64,000 nucleotides of DNA, taken from assembly GCA_017397845.1 (NCBI GenBank), contig JAFQHU010000003.1, forward strand, positions 186,001 to 250,000. Direction: 5' to 3'. Of this stretch, positions 15,512 through 25,133 are shown in pieces (position 1 is the stretch's first letter; each line of letters opens with the position of its first letter). The notes beneath the pieces were generated by a model. That model ran no database searches, had not been told where the DNA came from, and saw only the letters and a program-made list of their open reading frames with translations. The translations under genes were made by a program, and so were the position numbers. The DNA comes from Clostridia bacterium (lineage in GTDB: Bacteria; Bacillota; Clostridia; Oscillospirales; Acutalibacteraceae).

Positions 15512-18500
15512 TTATTCTTCTGTATAAGAAATTGCATAGCACTCACACAGATATTTGAGCTCTTTATCAACTTCGTTACACCATTTTAATGTACATATTT
15601 TTTCTTTTACATCATTACCATTATACTTAATGAACAGCTGTGTTGTTCCACCGAAAAGCTCAGAAATTATAAGTATCTTTCGTCTTATATCTTCTCCGAA
15701 ACTATCACATATTAAAGTAATTGTTTTGGCTGCATTTGAATCATCCTTATAAAGATTCTTTGGATTGGGTTCTATGCTTTCACATATAACAGAAGGCTCT
15801 CTGTCTTCTCTCAAGCTTAGTCGCCCTCTGATTAAAAGAATATTTCCTGATTTCAGATGATTGATTCTGTCCGCATATAATTTTGAAAATACTATACATT
15901 CGATTGAAGCTCCGATGTCCTCAACCTCAATGAAACACATTGTGGAATTATTTTTCGTAATCTTTTTTTCCGTACGGGTAACAATACCGTAAATTTTTAC
16001 AATGGAATTATCCTTGTATTTAGCATTAAAACCATCGTTATCTTCAAGTATATCAGAAATTTTATCACAGTTCAGCCTGTCAGATATGTGAGAAAACTCT
16101 TCCATGGGATGACCGGAAATATAAAGTCCTGTTATCTCTTTTTCGAAAGAGAGCAGCTCACTTTTCGGCATTTCTTCTAAATCCGGAACAGAAATTTCAT
16201 TACGGAAAGAAAAACCGGAATCCGCATCGAAAAAGCCAATCTGACCGACAACATTTCTGTTTTTATCAGCATCAAGCTCACTGATAATAAGCGGAAGCAT
16301 GTACAACATTTGTCTGCGATTCAGATCAAGACCGTCGCATGCCCCGCATTTTATGAGACTTTCAACAGCACGTTTATTGAACTCTTTTGAATAAACTCTT
16401 TTACAAAAAGTATAAAACGATGTATACTTTCCACCCTGTTCACGGTTATCAATTATCGTTTTAATAAAACTTTTTCCGAGATTTTTTATAGCGAGAAGAC
16501 CGAAACGTATCTGACCGTTTTTAACTGTGAAACCCTCAAAACTGCTGTTTATATTCGGAGCAAGGACTTTGATACCGATTCGCGAACACTCCGCAATATA
16601 ACCCGAAACTTTTACTGAAGAATCAAGAACACTGGTAAGTGTTGCGGCCATCAGCTCACAGGGATAATGTGCTTTAAGCCATGCTGTCTGATATGACACA
16701 TAAGCATAAGCGGCAGCGTGTGACTTATTAAAAGCGTATTTGGCAAAATTCGACATTTCATCAAAAATATCATTTGCTGTCTCAATGCTAACGCCGTTAG
16801 CGAGGGCTCCGACACACTCAACTACACCGTTTTCATTTTTTAATCCGTAAATAAAATTATGTCGCTCCTTTTCCATTACATCGAGCTTTTTTTTGCTCAT
16901 GGCACGTCGCACAAGATCGGCTCTGCCATAAGAATAACCGGCAATTTTACGGCAAATTTGCATAACCTGCTCTTGATACACCATACATCCATAAGTTACA
17001 TCGAGAATATCACGCACCAATTCAGTTTTGTATACAGTATCCTCAGGATGGTGTCTGTTATGGATATATGTGTCAATCGAATCAGCCGGACCGGGTCTGT
17101 ATAGGGAAATTACAGCTATCAGATCTTCGATAGATTCCGGCTTCAATCTTGTAAGCACGCTGCGCATACCCGCAGATTCGTATTGAAAAACTCCATCGGT
17201 TCTGCCTTCAGAAAGCATTTCGAAAGTGCTTTTGTCATCTAAAGGTATCAATTCGACAGAAAATTCAGGAATTTTTTCAGTAATCATCTGTACAGCATCA
17301 TCGATAACCGTAAGAGTACGCAGACCGAGGAAATCCATTTTCAACAATCCGAGCTGTTCAAGAGTTACCATCGTAAATTGTGTTACAACGCTTTCATCGT
17401 TGACCGCCAAAGGTACATACGATGAAACAGGGGCTCTGGTAATAACCACACCTGCGGCATGAGTTGAGGCGTGACGAGGCATACCTTCGACTTTTTTTGA
17501 AATATCAATAAGCCTTTTTACTTCATCATTACTCTGATAAAGATTTTTAAGCTCGCCGGACATATTGAGTGCTTTGTCGATGGTGATTTTGAGCTCCTGA
17601 GGTATCAATTTAGCTACCTCATCCACTACCGCATAAGGAAGTCCGAGAACCCGTCCGACATCTCTTATTGCCGCTCTCGCTGCCATTGTGCCGAAAGTTA
17701 CAATTTGCGCGACGTGATCCGACCCGTATTTTGAAATTACATAATCAATTACCTCTTGTCTGCGCACATAACAAAAATCGATATCAAAATCAGGCATACT
17801 GACTCTTTCGGGATTAAGAAAACGTTCAAACAGTAAATTATATTTGATAGGATCGATACCTGTTATTCCGATACAGTAGGCAGCTAATGAGCCTGCACCG
17901 GAGCCTCTTCCCGGACCGACCGGTATTTTCTTTGTTTTTGCGTAGCGGATAAAATCATGGACGATAAGAAAATAATCAACGTACCCCATTTTATTGATTA
18001 TTTCAAGCTCATAATTGAGTCGGTCAACATATTCTTCAGGTGGGTTGTCCCCTTTATGCTTATATAAGCCAAAAAAACATTGATTTTTGAAATATTCGAA
18101 ATGATCCATCTGATTGGGCACTTCAAAATGCGGAAGCTTAGTGTTACCGAACTCAAATTCAACATTACACATCTGTGCAATTTTTTCAGTAATGTCAATC
18201 GCTTCAGGTATTTCAGAAAATACTTTTCGCATTTCAGCTTCGCTTTTTACATAAAATTCATCGGTGCTGAATTCCAAACCGGTTTCTTCGCCGAGAACAT
18301 GGTTAGTTTGTATGCAAATGAGTACCTGCTGAACTGATGAATCTTCTTTAGTAAGATAATGTGCATCATTTGTTGCAACGAGCGGAATGCCTGTCTCTCC
18401 GGAAAGACGGATAAGATCAGGTATAATTTCAAGCTGTTCGCGCAATCCGTGATTTTGTATCTCAATGAAAAATTTTCCTTCGCCAAAAACATTTTTATAC

Positions 18501-18979
18501 CAAAGAGCTGTATTTTTTGCTCCTTCATAATCTCCTCTGACAAGCATAGTTGGTATTTCACCTGCAAGACATGCGGATAAAGCAATAAGACCCTCATGAT
18601 GTTTTTTCAAAAGCTCTTTATCAATACGAGGTTTGGTATAAAATCCCTCTGTCCATCCCTTACTTACCATTTGTATCAGATTCTGATATCCGATATTGTT
18701 TTCACAAAGAAGTACGAGGTGATGCCTTTCATTATCGATGCCGTGAACCTTATCAAACCGACTGCGCTTGGCAACATAGCATTCACAACCGATAATAGGC
18801 TTAATACCTTTTTCTTTTGCCGCCTTATAAAAATCAACCACACCATACATCGAGCCGTGGTCGGTGATTGCAACACTTGTTTGACCCAACTCCTTAACTC
18901 TGTCGATCAGCTGATTAATTCTGCATGCACCGTCGAGCAAGCTGTATTCGGTATGAAGATGCAAATGTGTGAAAGACAT
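15512..18979 (-). CDS. dnaE: DNA polymerase III alpha subunit DnaE
   Basis: An 1155-residue DnaE-type replicative polymerase. The N-terminal PHP domain begins HLHTEYSLLDGA and contains ITDHGSMYG and GCECYV. The polymerase active site aspartates are in MPDFDIDF. Further markers are GPGRGSGAGSLAAYCI, RHASTHAAGVVI, FAKYAFNKSHAAAYA, and a C-terminal OB-fold (IKIYGIVTRTEKK onward). Length is typical for DnaE without an intein. A strong AAGGAGG precedes the ATG. It follows rqcH by 15 bases and is the last gene of the trmK-nif3-rqcH-dnaE group. Confidence 0.97.
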   Translation of the reverse strand: MSFTHLHLHTEYSLLDGACRINQLIDRVKELGQTSVAITDHGSMYGVVDFYKAAKEKGIKPIIGCECYVAKRSRFDKVHGIDNERHHLVLLCENNIGYQNLIQMVSKGWTEGFYTKPRIDKELLKKHHEGLIALSACLAGEIPTMLVRGDYEGAKNTALWYKNVFGEGKFFIEIQNHGLREQLEIIPDLIRLSGETGIPLVATNDAHYLTKEDSSVQQVLICIQTNHVLGEETGLEFSTDEFYVKSEAEMRKVFSEIPEAIDITEKIAQMCNVEFEFGNTKLPHFEVPNQMDHFEYFKNQCFFGLYKHKGDNPPEEYVDRLNYELEIINKMGYVDYFLIVHDFIRYAKTKKIPVGPGRGSGAGSLAAYCIGITGIDPIKYNLLFERFLNPERVSMPDFDIDFCYVRRQEVIDYVISKYGSDHVAQIVTFGTMAARAAIRDVGRVLGLPYAVVDEVAKLIPQELKITIDKALNMSGELKNLYQSNDEVKRLIDISKKVEGMPRHASTHAAGVVITRAPVSSYVPLAVNDESVVTQFTMVTLEQLGLLKMDFLGLRTLTVIDDAVQMITEKIPEFSVELIPLDDKSTFEMLSEGRTDGVFQYESAGMRSVLTRLKPESIEDLIAVISLYRPGPADSIDTYIHNRHHPEDTVYKTELVRDILDVTYGCMVYQEQVMQICRKIAGYSYGRADLVRRAMSKKKLDVMEKERHNFIYGLKNENGVVECVGALANGVSIETANDIFDEMSNFAKYAFNKSHAAAYAYVSYQTAWLKAHYPCELMAATLTSVLDSSVKVSGYIAECSRIGIKVLAPNINSSFEGFTVKNGQIRFGLLAIKNLGKSFIKTIIDNREQGGKYTSFYTFCKRVYSKEFNKRAVESLIKCGACDGLDLNRRQMLYMLPLIISELDADKNRNVVGQIGFFDADSGFSFRNEISVPDLEEMPKSELLSFEKEITGLYISGHPMEEFSHISDRLNCDKISDILEDNDGFNAKYKDNSIVKIYGIVTRTEKKITKNNSTMCFIEVEDIGASIECIVFSKLYADRINHLKSGNILLIRGRLSLREDREPSVICESIEPNPKNLYKDDSNAAKTITLICDSFGEDIRRKILIISELFGGTTQLFIKYNGNDVKEKICTLKWCNEVDKELKYLCECYAISYTEE

Positions 18980-18994
18980 ACCTTACCTCCTTTT

Positions 18995-20743
18995 TTATTT
19001 TACTTTTAATTTTTCTACCTTTTCTCTGTCAGGATTAACAATTATTGTATAGTATTCGTGATAAATTACCATGCCCGCCTTGCTGCCGTTCGGTTTTTTC
19101 AAAGCTTTAACTCTCGTGTAATCAACAGGTACAAGTGAAGACTCACCTGCCTTACTGTAAAAAGCAGCAATAACAGCAGCTTCCTCAATCGCTTCATCGG
19201 AAATTTCTTTTCCGTCACCACATATTATTACATGTGACCCCGGAGTTTTTTGAGCATGAAGCCACATATCGCTTTTAAGCGCAGTTTTCAATGATAATTT
19301 TTCATTTTGTACATTGTTTCTGCCGACCAAAATACGAAATCCGTCGCTCGAACGAAATTCCATGGGCGGGAGTTCTTTTGGCGGCTTTTGTTTTTTGCCT
19401 TTAATATTTTTAATATACCCACCTTGGGCAAGTTCCTGTCTTATCAGAGAGAGCTCACTGTCTGTATCGGCACGGGACAATTCATCGAGGACAGATTCGA
19501 GATAAATTATCTCGTCTTTTCCTTCATCAATAAGCTTTTCGAGCATTTTTTCCGCAGTTTGAGCTTTGCGGTAATCCTTATAATATTTTTTTTGATTTTC
19601 CGTCGGAGTCAAAGCCGGGTTACAGGGAATTCGGATCATCTTTCCGTCGTCATAATAATTTTCGACCTCATAAAAGCTCACACCTTTTGAAAGTCTGTAC
19701 AAATTTGCAAGAATCAACTCACCGTAAAGACGCAAATTTTCTTTTTCCGCGCACTTTTTCAGCTCTTCATTTTGAACCGCAAGCTTTCTCGATGTACGTT
19801 CAATAAGAGTATTTATTAACTTAATAAGCTCATGGCCTCTGTGATTTATTCGGTTAATTCTGTCTCTTTCGTAATAGAAATCATCCAAAAGCTCTGAACA
19901 GCTTCCGTATTTTTTGATTCCAAGCTTACCTGAATACTGTTTTATATCATAATGAGACAAATCCTTTGGCTTTCCGTTTTCTTCCGTAAGCATATAATAT
20001 TCCGCAGCGGTATGAAGATTTTCTTTAATATAGTTCAGTTCATTTCTTAAAATGCTAATCTGATTTTCAGTAAGTGAAGATACAATGCAGTCATCGAATG
20101 TAACTCTGTATGAAATTTCTCGTGAAACGACAGGTGAAATACCCTGAACAGAGCCAATGATGGCGGATGAAAGCAGTTTTTCTTTATTAAAAAGAATTTT
20201 ATTAATTATATCTTCTGTATCCGTCAATTCGATATTAAGCTTTCCCTGATCCGGAGGAAGTTTATATTCTATACCGGGAAGAATTTGTCTTACAGATGAT
20301 GTTGTAATATCAACCCTTTTTATTGCATCCAAAACTTTATTTCCGTTTAACAGAATGAGATTTGAATACTTTCCCATTATTTCTATACATAAAGAAATAT
20401 CTATTTTATCCCCTATTTCATTCGTTGCATCGAAATCAAAGAAAAGAATTCTGTCCATTTCATGCTGTCTTACATCTTTTATAAGTGCACCTGTCAGATA
20501 TTTTCGCATAAGCATGCAAAACATCGGAGGAACCGGAGGATTGTCAATATTATGGGAAGTAAAATGAACACGCGGACTGTCTGCTCTAACACAAAAAAGC
20601 AAACGATAGTTACATCCTTTTCCTCGTAAATTCAGTATTATTTCATCCCTTGCAGGCTGATTGACTTTATCGACTCTCAACCCGACTGCCGTATTTGAAA
20701 TCTCATCTTTTATCTTAGATAAAAATATTCCGTCTAAAGCCAT
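18995..20743 (-). CDS. rqcH: RqcH/NFACT ribosome quality control protein
   Basis: A 582-residue homologue of bacterial RqcH (Rqc2/NEMF family; older names FbpA or fibronectin-binding protein). Such proteins bind obstructed 50S subunits and direct addition of C-terminal alanine tails that mark stalled peptides. The NFACT-N domain begins MALDGIFLSKI, a long coiled coil lies at about 280-430, and the NFACT-R domain contains MWLHAQKTPGSHVII and ends with VKALKKPNGSKAGMV. Direct fibronectin binding should not be assumed. Eight bases separate it from nif3. Confidence 0.93.
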   Translation of the reverse strand: MALDGIFLSKIKDEISNTAVGLRVDKVNQPARDEIILNLRGKGCNYRLLFCVRADSPRVHFTSHNIDNPPVPPMFCMLMRKYLTGALIKDVRQHEMDRILFFDFDATNEIGDKIDISLCIEIMGKYSNLILLNGNKVLDAIKRVDITTSSVRQILPGIEYKLPPDQGKLNIELTDTEDIINKILFNKEKLLSSAIIGSVQGISPVVSREISYRVTFDDCIVSSLTENQISILRNELNYIKENLHTAAEYYMLTEENGKPKDLSHYDIKQYSGKLGIKKYGSCSELLDDFYYERDRINRINHRGHELIKLINTLIERTSRKLAVQNEELKKCAEKENLRLYGELILANLYRLSKGVSFYEVENYYDDGKMIRIPCNPALTPTENQKKYYKDYRKAQTAEKMLEKLIDEGKDEIIYLESVLDELSRADTDSELSLIRQELAQGGYIKNIKGKKQKPPKELPPMEFRSSDGFRILVGRNNVQNEKLSLKTALKSDMWLHAQKTPGSHVIICGDGKEISDEAIEEAAVIAAFYSKAGESSLVPVDYTRVKALKKPNGSKAGMVIYHEYYTIIVNPDREKVEKLKVK

Positions 20744-20751
20744 AATTCACC

Positions 20752-21513
20752 TTAACCAATATATTTTACAGGATTTTTTTGATTTAAAACAATTCCTTCA
20801 ACACCAACAAAATTGTTGCAAATATTTTCTTTCAACACTAACATTGAAGGATTTTCTGTTTCGAAATGTCCGGCGAGCACAACTGTAATTCCCAATTCAG
20901 CTGCATACAGCATTTCGTGATGGTCCATTTCACCAGTCACATATGCGTCTGCCCCCATATTAAACACATCAGATAAAAAATCTGCACCTGAACCGCCGCA
21001 AACGGCAACCTTTTTGATTGAGTTTGAACAATCAACGACACGGCAATGAGTTTTAAGCTTTTTTGAAACCGTCACAGCAAAATCAGAGGATGATATTTCA
21101 TCTATATTCCCTATTCTTGCCACAGGAACAGGGTAAGCATCAGAATAAACACCGGAGATATTTTTTACGCCGAGAATATTACATAAAACATCGTTAACTC
21201 CGCCAATTGCACTGTCGAAACAAGTGTGGGCTGAAATTACTGAAATACCTTTTATGGCAGCTTCGTAAGCAATATTACCGGTTAGAAAGTTTTTCTGTGG
21301 TTTGAATATAACCGGGTGATGTGTAATTATCAAATCCACACCATTATTCAACGCACTATCAAGAGTTTCGGACGTAAGATCAAGAACAAATCCAACTTTT
21401 TTTACTTCCTTGCTTTCATTTCCGATAAGAAGACCGCAATTATCCCATTCACATTGATTATTATATGGAGCAATTTCATTTATGTAATCTGAAATTTTTT
21501 TAACCGTTACCAT
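20752..21513 (-). CDS. Nif3-like dinuclear metal centre protein
   Basis: A 253-residue Nif3/YqfO family protein, of the short type without the PII-like insertion found in some homologues. Metal ligands are visible: the histidines in ITHHPVIF, SAHTCFDSAIGG with DVL, and the C-terminal GHFETEN; WDNCGLLIG opens the domain. The family is structurally well known but its reaction is unclear; a GTP cyclohydrolase I-type annotation is common but weakly based. It overlaps trmK by 14 bases, a pairing conserved in Firmicutes. Confidence 0.9.
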   Translation of the reverse strand: MVTVKKISDYINEIAPYNNQCEWDNCGLLIGNESKEVKKVGFVLDLTSETLDSALNNGVDLIITHHPVIFKPQKNFLTGNIAYEAAIKGISVISAHTCFDSAIGGVNDVLCNILGVKNISGVYSDAYPVPVARIGNIDEISSSDFAVTVSKKLKTHCRVVDCSNSIKKVAVCGGSGADFLSDVFNMGADAYVTGEMDHHEMLYAAELGITVVLAGHFETENPSMLVLKENICNNFVGVEGIVLNQKNPVKYIG

Positions 21514-22198
21514 CGTAAGCCTCCGATATTTTGTTTTTTATGCTAATTATTGTTTCACTAAGATTATCGTCTTTTTTGCCTGCATTCACAAGTGCGCAAT
21601 GCTTTTTTTCTAAAGCAAAAAGTATTTTATCAATATACTTTTTAGTTGTTTCATCGTCATTTTCTGTCAGTTTTCCGAGATAAAAGTACGAAGCATCTTT
21701 TCGGGCTTTAATACCCGTATAAACGGCAGAAATGACACAATATATGTGTTTACCGTCACTTGCAGTTTTTTCCGAGAGAATCTCAAAACCATTATTAACA
21801 TAAAATTCACGCAAAACCTCACCGTGCGACATGGGCTGTGCCACGATGTGCAAATTTTTGTCATATATCCAATGACAGGACGAAAGAATATCTGTAATAA
21901 GATTACCGCCCATTCCTGCAAGAACAATATCATCACAGCGATGTTCCGGAATGTTTTCGAGACCGTTAGAAAGAATCAGTTCAACCTTATCAGAAATTCC
22001 GGCATCACTAAAGGTTCTTTTTGCGTTTTCCAAAGGCCCTTTATTAATATCGGCGGCAACACCTTTAGGTGAAATTCCGTTTTCAATAAGCCAAGCTAAC
22101 AGGTAACCGTGGTCTGTTCCGATATCGGCTACTCTGCTGTCTTTTCTTATCAAAGAAGCGACCGCTGAAAGTCTTGCATCAAGTTTAATTTTACCCAT
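21500..22198 (-). CDS. trmK: tRNA (adenine(22)-N1)-methyltransferase TrmK
   Basis: A 232-residue class I SAM-dependent methyltransferase of the TrmK (YqfN) family, which methylates A22 in tRNA. It has the SAM motif VADIGTDHGYL, GVAADINKGPLENA, and the active-site region DDIVLAGMGGNLI. Preceded by GAGG. It heads the trmK-nif3-rqcH-dnaE group; an intrinsic terminator lies between it and the DUF1858 gene, so its own promoter should be close by or within the DUF1858 gene, but none is convincing. Confidence 0.93.
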   Translation of the reverse strand: MGKIKLDARLSAVASLIRKDSRVADIGTDHGYLLAWLIENGISPKGVAADINKGPLENAKRTFSDAGISDKVELILSNGLENIPEHRCDDIVLAGMGGNLITDILSSCHWIYDKNLHIVAQPMSHGEVLREFYVNNGFEILSEKTASDGKHIYCVISAVYTGIKARKDASYFYLGKLTENDDETTKKYIDKILFALEKKHCALVNAGKKDDNLSETIISIKNKISEAYDGNG

Positions 22199-22211
22199 AA
22201 ATACCTCACAC

Positions 22212-22246
22212 TATAAAACAGAGCCACCCGTATAAAGGTGGCTCAT
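22212..22246 (-). terminator. Intrinsic terminator after the DUF1858 gene
   Basis: GAGCCACC (22221-22228) pairs with GGTGGCTC (22237-22244); on the minus strand TGTTTTAT follows. It closes the 28-gene co-oriented run that begins at the cupin gene. Confidence 0.82.
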
Positions 22247-22259
22247 TGTTGATTTTTGC

Positions 22260-22463
22260 TTATTTTGAAGCAAGATATTCGTTGATTTTACCTACAAGCT
22301 CATCAACATTTACACCGTGCACAGCACAAGCCTCTTCAACAGTTTCGCCTCTTGATGCGGGACAGCCAAGACAGTGCATGCCCATTTCGAGGAAGAATAC
22401 AGCTGTTCCTCTGTCCTCATCGAGAATATTGCCTATAAGCATATCTTTGGTTATTTCTTTCAT
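22260..22463 (-). CDS. DUF1858 domain protein
   Basis: A 67-residue protein that consists only of a DUF1858 domain, recognised by GMHCLGCPASRGETVEEACAV: a CxxC pair in a helical fold, seen alone or next to redox and hybrid-cluster proteins. The molecular role is unknown; a small redox or metal-carrying function is plausible because of the two cysteines. It is the last gene after the two transketolase genes (27-base gap) and is followed by a terminator. Confidence 0.88.
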   Translation of the reverse strand: MKEITKDMLIGNILDEDRGTAVFFLEMGMHCLGCPASRGETVEEACAVHGVNVDELVGKINEYLASK

Positions 22464-22490
22464 TGTTCATTTATCCTTTCGGGAATTAAT

Positions 22491-23438
22491 TTATTTATTC
22501 TTTGCAGCAAGTGCGATTTTAGCTTTGGCTACGATATTTTCAGCATCAAGACCGTAGATTTTAAGAAGTTCAAGAGCCGGTCCGGATTTGCCGAAGGTAT
22601 CATTGACACCGAGACGAATAACGGGAACAGGATACTCTTCGCATAAAGCTTCGCATACTGCGCCGCCAAGTCCGCCGATCACGCTGTGCTCTTCAGCTGT
22701 GACGATAGCTCCCGTTTCTTTTGCAGCTTTAACGAGGATTTCTTTATCGATAGGCTTGATGGTGTGAATGTTAATAACTCTGGCATCGATACCTTCTTCA
22801 GCAAGCTTGTCTGCGGCCTCAAGTGCTTCGGCAACCATTAAGCCGGATGCAACAATCGTGACATCCTGACCGTCCCTGAGGGTAACGCCTTTGCCGATTT
22901 CAAACTTATAATCTTCAGCGTTTACACGAGAAACAGCAAGTCTGCCGAATCGCATATAAACAGGTCCGTCATGTTCGGCAGCTGCAATTACAGCCTGTTT
23001 TGCCTCAACATCATCAGCGGGATTAATGATAACCATATTGGGAATCGAGCGCATTAAAGCGATATCTTCACAGCATTGATGGCTGGCACCGTCTTCACCT
23101 ACAGAAATACCGGCATGTGTTGCTCCGATTTTTACATTAAGATTAGGATATGCGATGGAGTTTCTTACCTGTTCGAAAGCTCTGCCGGCGGCAAACATAG
23201 CAAAAGAAGAAGCAAAAACAGTATATCCTGTAGTTGCAAGACCGGCCGCGATACCCATCATATTACCTTCTGCAATACCGCAATCAATGAATTTATCAGG
23301 AAATTCTTTTTTAAATGCAATTGTTTTTGTTGCTTTTGCAAGGTCAGCATCAAGAACGAGAATATCATCTCTCGTGCCGAGCTCCTTAAGAGCATTACCG
23401 TAAGCATCTCTGGTTGCACATTTAATTACATCTGCCAT
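22491..23438 (-). CDS. Transketolase, C-terminal subunit
   Basis: A 315-residue protein equal to the pyrimidine-binding and C-terminal domains of transketolase. The catalytic glutamate lies in DCGIAEGNMMGIAAGLA, and GEDGASHQCCEDIALMRSIPNM is the phosphate/substrate region. With the gene just upstream it forms a two-subunit transketolase for the pentose phosphate pathway; a split DXP-synthase-like enzyme is less likely because the C-terminal motifs are transketolase-type. Two bases separate the genes. Confidence 0.93.
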   Translation of the reverse strand: MADVIKCATRDAYGNALKELGTRDDILVLDADLAKATKTIAFKKEFPDKFIDCGIAEGNMMGIAAGLATTGYTVFASSFAMFAAGRAFEQVRNSIAYPNLNVKIGATHAGISVGEDGASHQCCEDIALMRSIPNMVIINPADDVEAKQAVIAAAEHDGPVYMRFGRLAVSRVNAEDYKFEIGKGVTLRDGQDVTIVASGLMVAEALEAADKLAEEGIDARVINIHTIKPIDKEILVKAAKETGAIVTAEEHSVIGGLGGAVCEALCEEYPVPVIRLGVNDTFGKSGPALELLKIYGLDAENIVAKAKIALAAKNK

Positions 23439-23440
23439 AA

Positions 23441-24283
23441 TTACGCCTCCAATTCTGCAAGTGCTGCATCAAGTTCAGCCATTGCCTGTTCATACTGTTC
23501 AGCTTTTGGAGCTGTGCCGTGCCAATCACACTGATTTTCCATAAAGGAAACACCCTTACCTTTTACTGTTTCAGCAACAATACATGTCGGCTTCCCTTTA
23601 CATTTCTTTGCTTTTTCAAAAGCTTCCTCGATCTCACAGAAGCAATGACCGCAAATTTCGATAACATTCCAACCGAAAGCTTCAAATTTTTCTTTAATCG
23701 GATAAGGAGAGTTAACTTCGTCAATCGTACCGTCTATCTGAAGCTTATTATAGTCAACAATAGCAACAAGATTGTCAAGCTTTCTGTTTCCGGCAAACAT
23801 AGCCGCTTCCCAGACCTGACCTTCTTCGATTTCGCCGTCACCAAGTACGGTATAAACACGGAAATCTTTATCCTTAAGCTTACCGCCTAAAGCCATGCCA
23901 ACCGCTGCAGAAATACCCTGACCGAGTGAGCCTGTACTCATGTCAACACCGGGAGTGTATCTCATACTGGGATGTCCCTGTAAAATTGAATCAGGCTTTC
24001 TTAATGTTTTAATAAGCTCTGCGGGGAAAAATCCCTTAAGAGCCAATGCAGCATAAAGCGCAGGAGCAGTATGACCTTTCGAGAGAACAAAACGGTCTCT
24101 GTTTTCGCAATCCGGCTTTTCGGGATCAACCTTCATTTCAGCAAAATACAAATAAGTAATAATTTCTGCTATAGAAAGAGAACCTCCGGGATGACCCGAT
24201 TTTGCATTGTAGGTGCCTTCTATAACACCCTTTCGTACCTGAACTGCCAATTTTTTCAGTTCGAGCTTTTTCTTTTCTTCCAT
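23441..24283 (-). CDS. Transketolase, N-terminal (thiamine diphosphate-binding) subunit
   Basis: A 280-residue protein that carries the thiamine diphosphate-binding half of transketolase. Substrate and cofactor motifs are SGHPGGSLSIAEI, SKGHTAPALYA, GSLGQGISAAVGMA and the metal-binding GDGEIEEGQVWEA with DYNKLQIDG. In two-carbon ketol transfer it must pair with the downstream subunit. The gene follows a HAD phosphatase gene by 19 bases and has a good AGGAGG region upstream. Confidence 0.94.
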   Translation of the reverse strand: MEEKKKLELKKLAVQVRKGVIEGTYNAKSGHPGGSLSIAEIITYLYFAEMKVDPEKPDCENRDRFVLSKGHTAPALYAALALKGFFPAELIKTLRKPDSILQGHPSMRYTPGVDMSTGSLGQGISAAVGMALGGKLKDKDFRVYTVLGDGEIEEGQVWEAAMFAGNRKLDNLVAIVDYNKLQIDGTIDEVNSPYPIKEKFEAFGWNVIEICGHCFCEIEEAFEKAKKCKGKPTCIVAETVKGKGVSFMENQCDWHGTAPKAEQYEQAMAELDAALAELEA

Positions 24284-24302
24284 ATATATTCCTCCTTATA
24301 TA

Positions 24303-25133
24303 TTATCCTTTTTCAAGAATATGCTCAATTAAATCTGCAACCGCACCGTAATTACAGTGACAGGTAACAAGCTTTGAAATTGCTTTCATATCTTCGGGAG
24401 CCTGTCCGCAGCATGCAGGATAGCCTACCGCTTTCAGCATCTCCCAATCATTGTAATAATCTCCGATTGCCGCTGTTTGCTCTTTTTTTACACCAAGCAT
24501 TTCAGCAAGCTTAAGAACAGCATTGCCCTTATTTGTGCCTTCGTTAACCATTTCGTAGCTGAAAGGCGAAGAAGCCATAAGATTTTCATTTGTATTCGAA
24601 TTGCTTTTCAGGAACTTTTCGACCTGTTTGATCTGGAAGGGTAAAGCTGTATATATAACCTTGTACCAATTATCTTTTGGAATTTCATCGAAATTATAAT
24701 AATATTTTATGGGTAATTTTGCGTTTATAGCCAAAATACGTGCCGAAAGAGTCGGTCTGAAAATATAAACATATTTGTCAGAAATTACCTGAAAAGCAAG
24801 AAAAGGAAAGGTTTTTATGCTTTTTCTTACCAGTTCAATACAAAAATCATTCAGCGGACTTGACCAAACCATTTTTTCTTCAGAAAAATCATATATTCCC
24901 GCACCGTTGATAACAACAGCCATACCGTCATCTATATTTAAACGTTTGTAATGTTTTCGCATAGAATGAGGTGATCTGCCGGATGCAAGAGTAAAATTGC
25001 CGTTATATTCTTTTACAAATTTTTGGACAGCATCATAATTTCTTTTTACGAGATGCCTTGATTTGTCATTTATGGTTCCGTCGATATCTGACGCAATAAG
25101 CCAATCGGAAAAGTCGGTCTTTTTGTCACTCAT
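24303..25133 (-). CDS. Cof-type HAD-superfamily hydrolase
   Basis: A 276-residue phosphatase of the HAD IIB (Cof) group. Motif I is ASDIDGTIND with the nucleophilic aspartate, motif II ASGRSP, and motif IV GDYYNDWEML. Substrates of such enzymes are usually sugar phosphates or phosphorylated cofactors, and the next genes encode transketolase, but the actual substrate cannot be read from sequence. It overlaps rluD by 8 bases and has AAGGAGG before the ATG. Confidence 0.88.
   Translation of the reverse strand: MSDKKTDFSDWLIASDIDGTINDKSRHLVKRNYDAVQKFVKEYNGNFTLASGRSPHSMRKHYKRLNIDDGMAVVINGAGIYDFSEEKMVWSSPLNDFCIELVRKSIKTFPFLAFQVISDKYVYIFRPTLSARILAINAKLPIKYYYNFDEIPKDNWYKVIYTALPFQIKQVEKFLKSNSNTNENLMASSPFSYEMVNEGTNKGNAVLKLAEMLGVKKEQTAAIGDYYNDWEMLKAVGYPACCGQAPEDMKAISKLVTCHCNYGAVADLIEHILEKG

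Noticed and set aside
18995..20743. Fibronectin-binding adhesin
   Set aside because: The old FbpA name refers to this family, but the domain order is RqcH/NFACT with no signal peptide, so a cytoplasmic ribosome rescue role is better supported.
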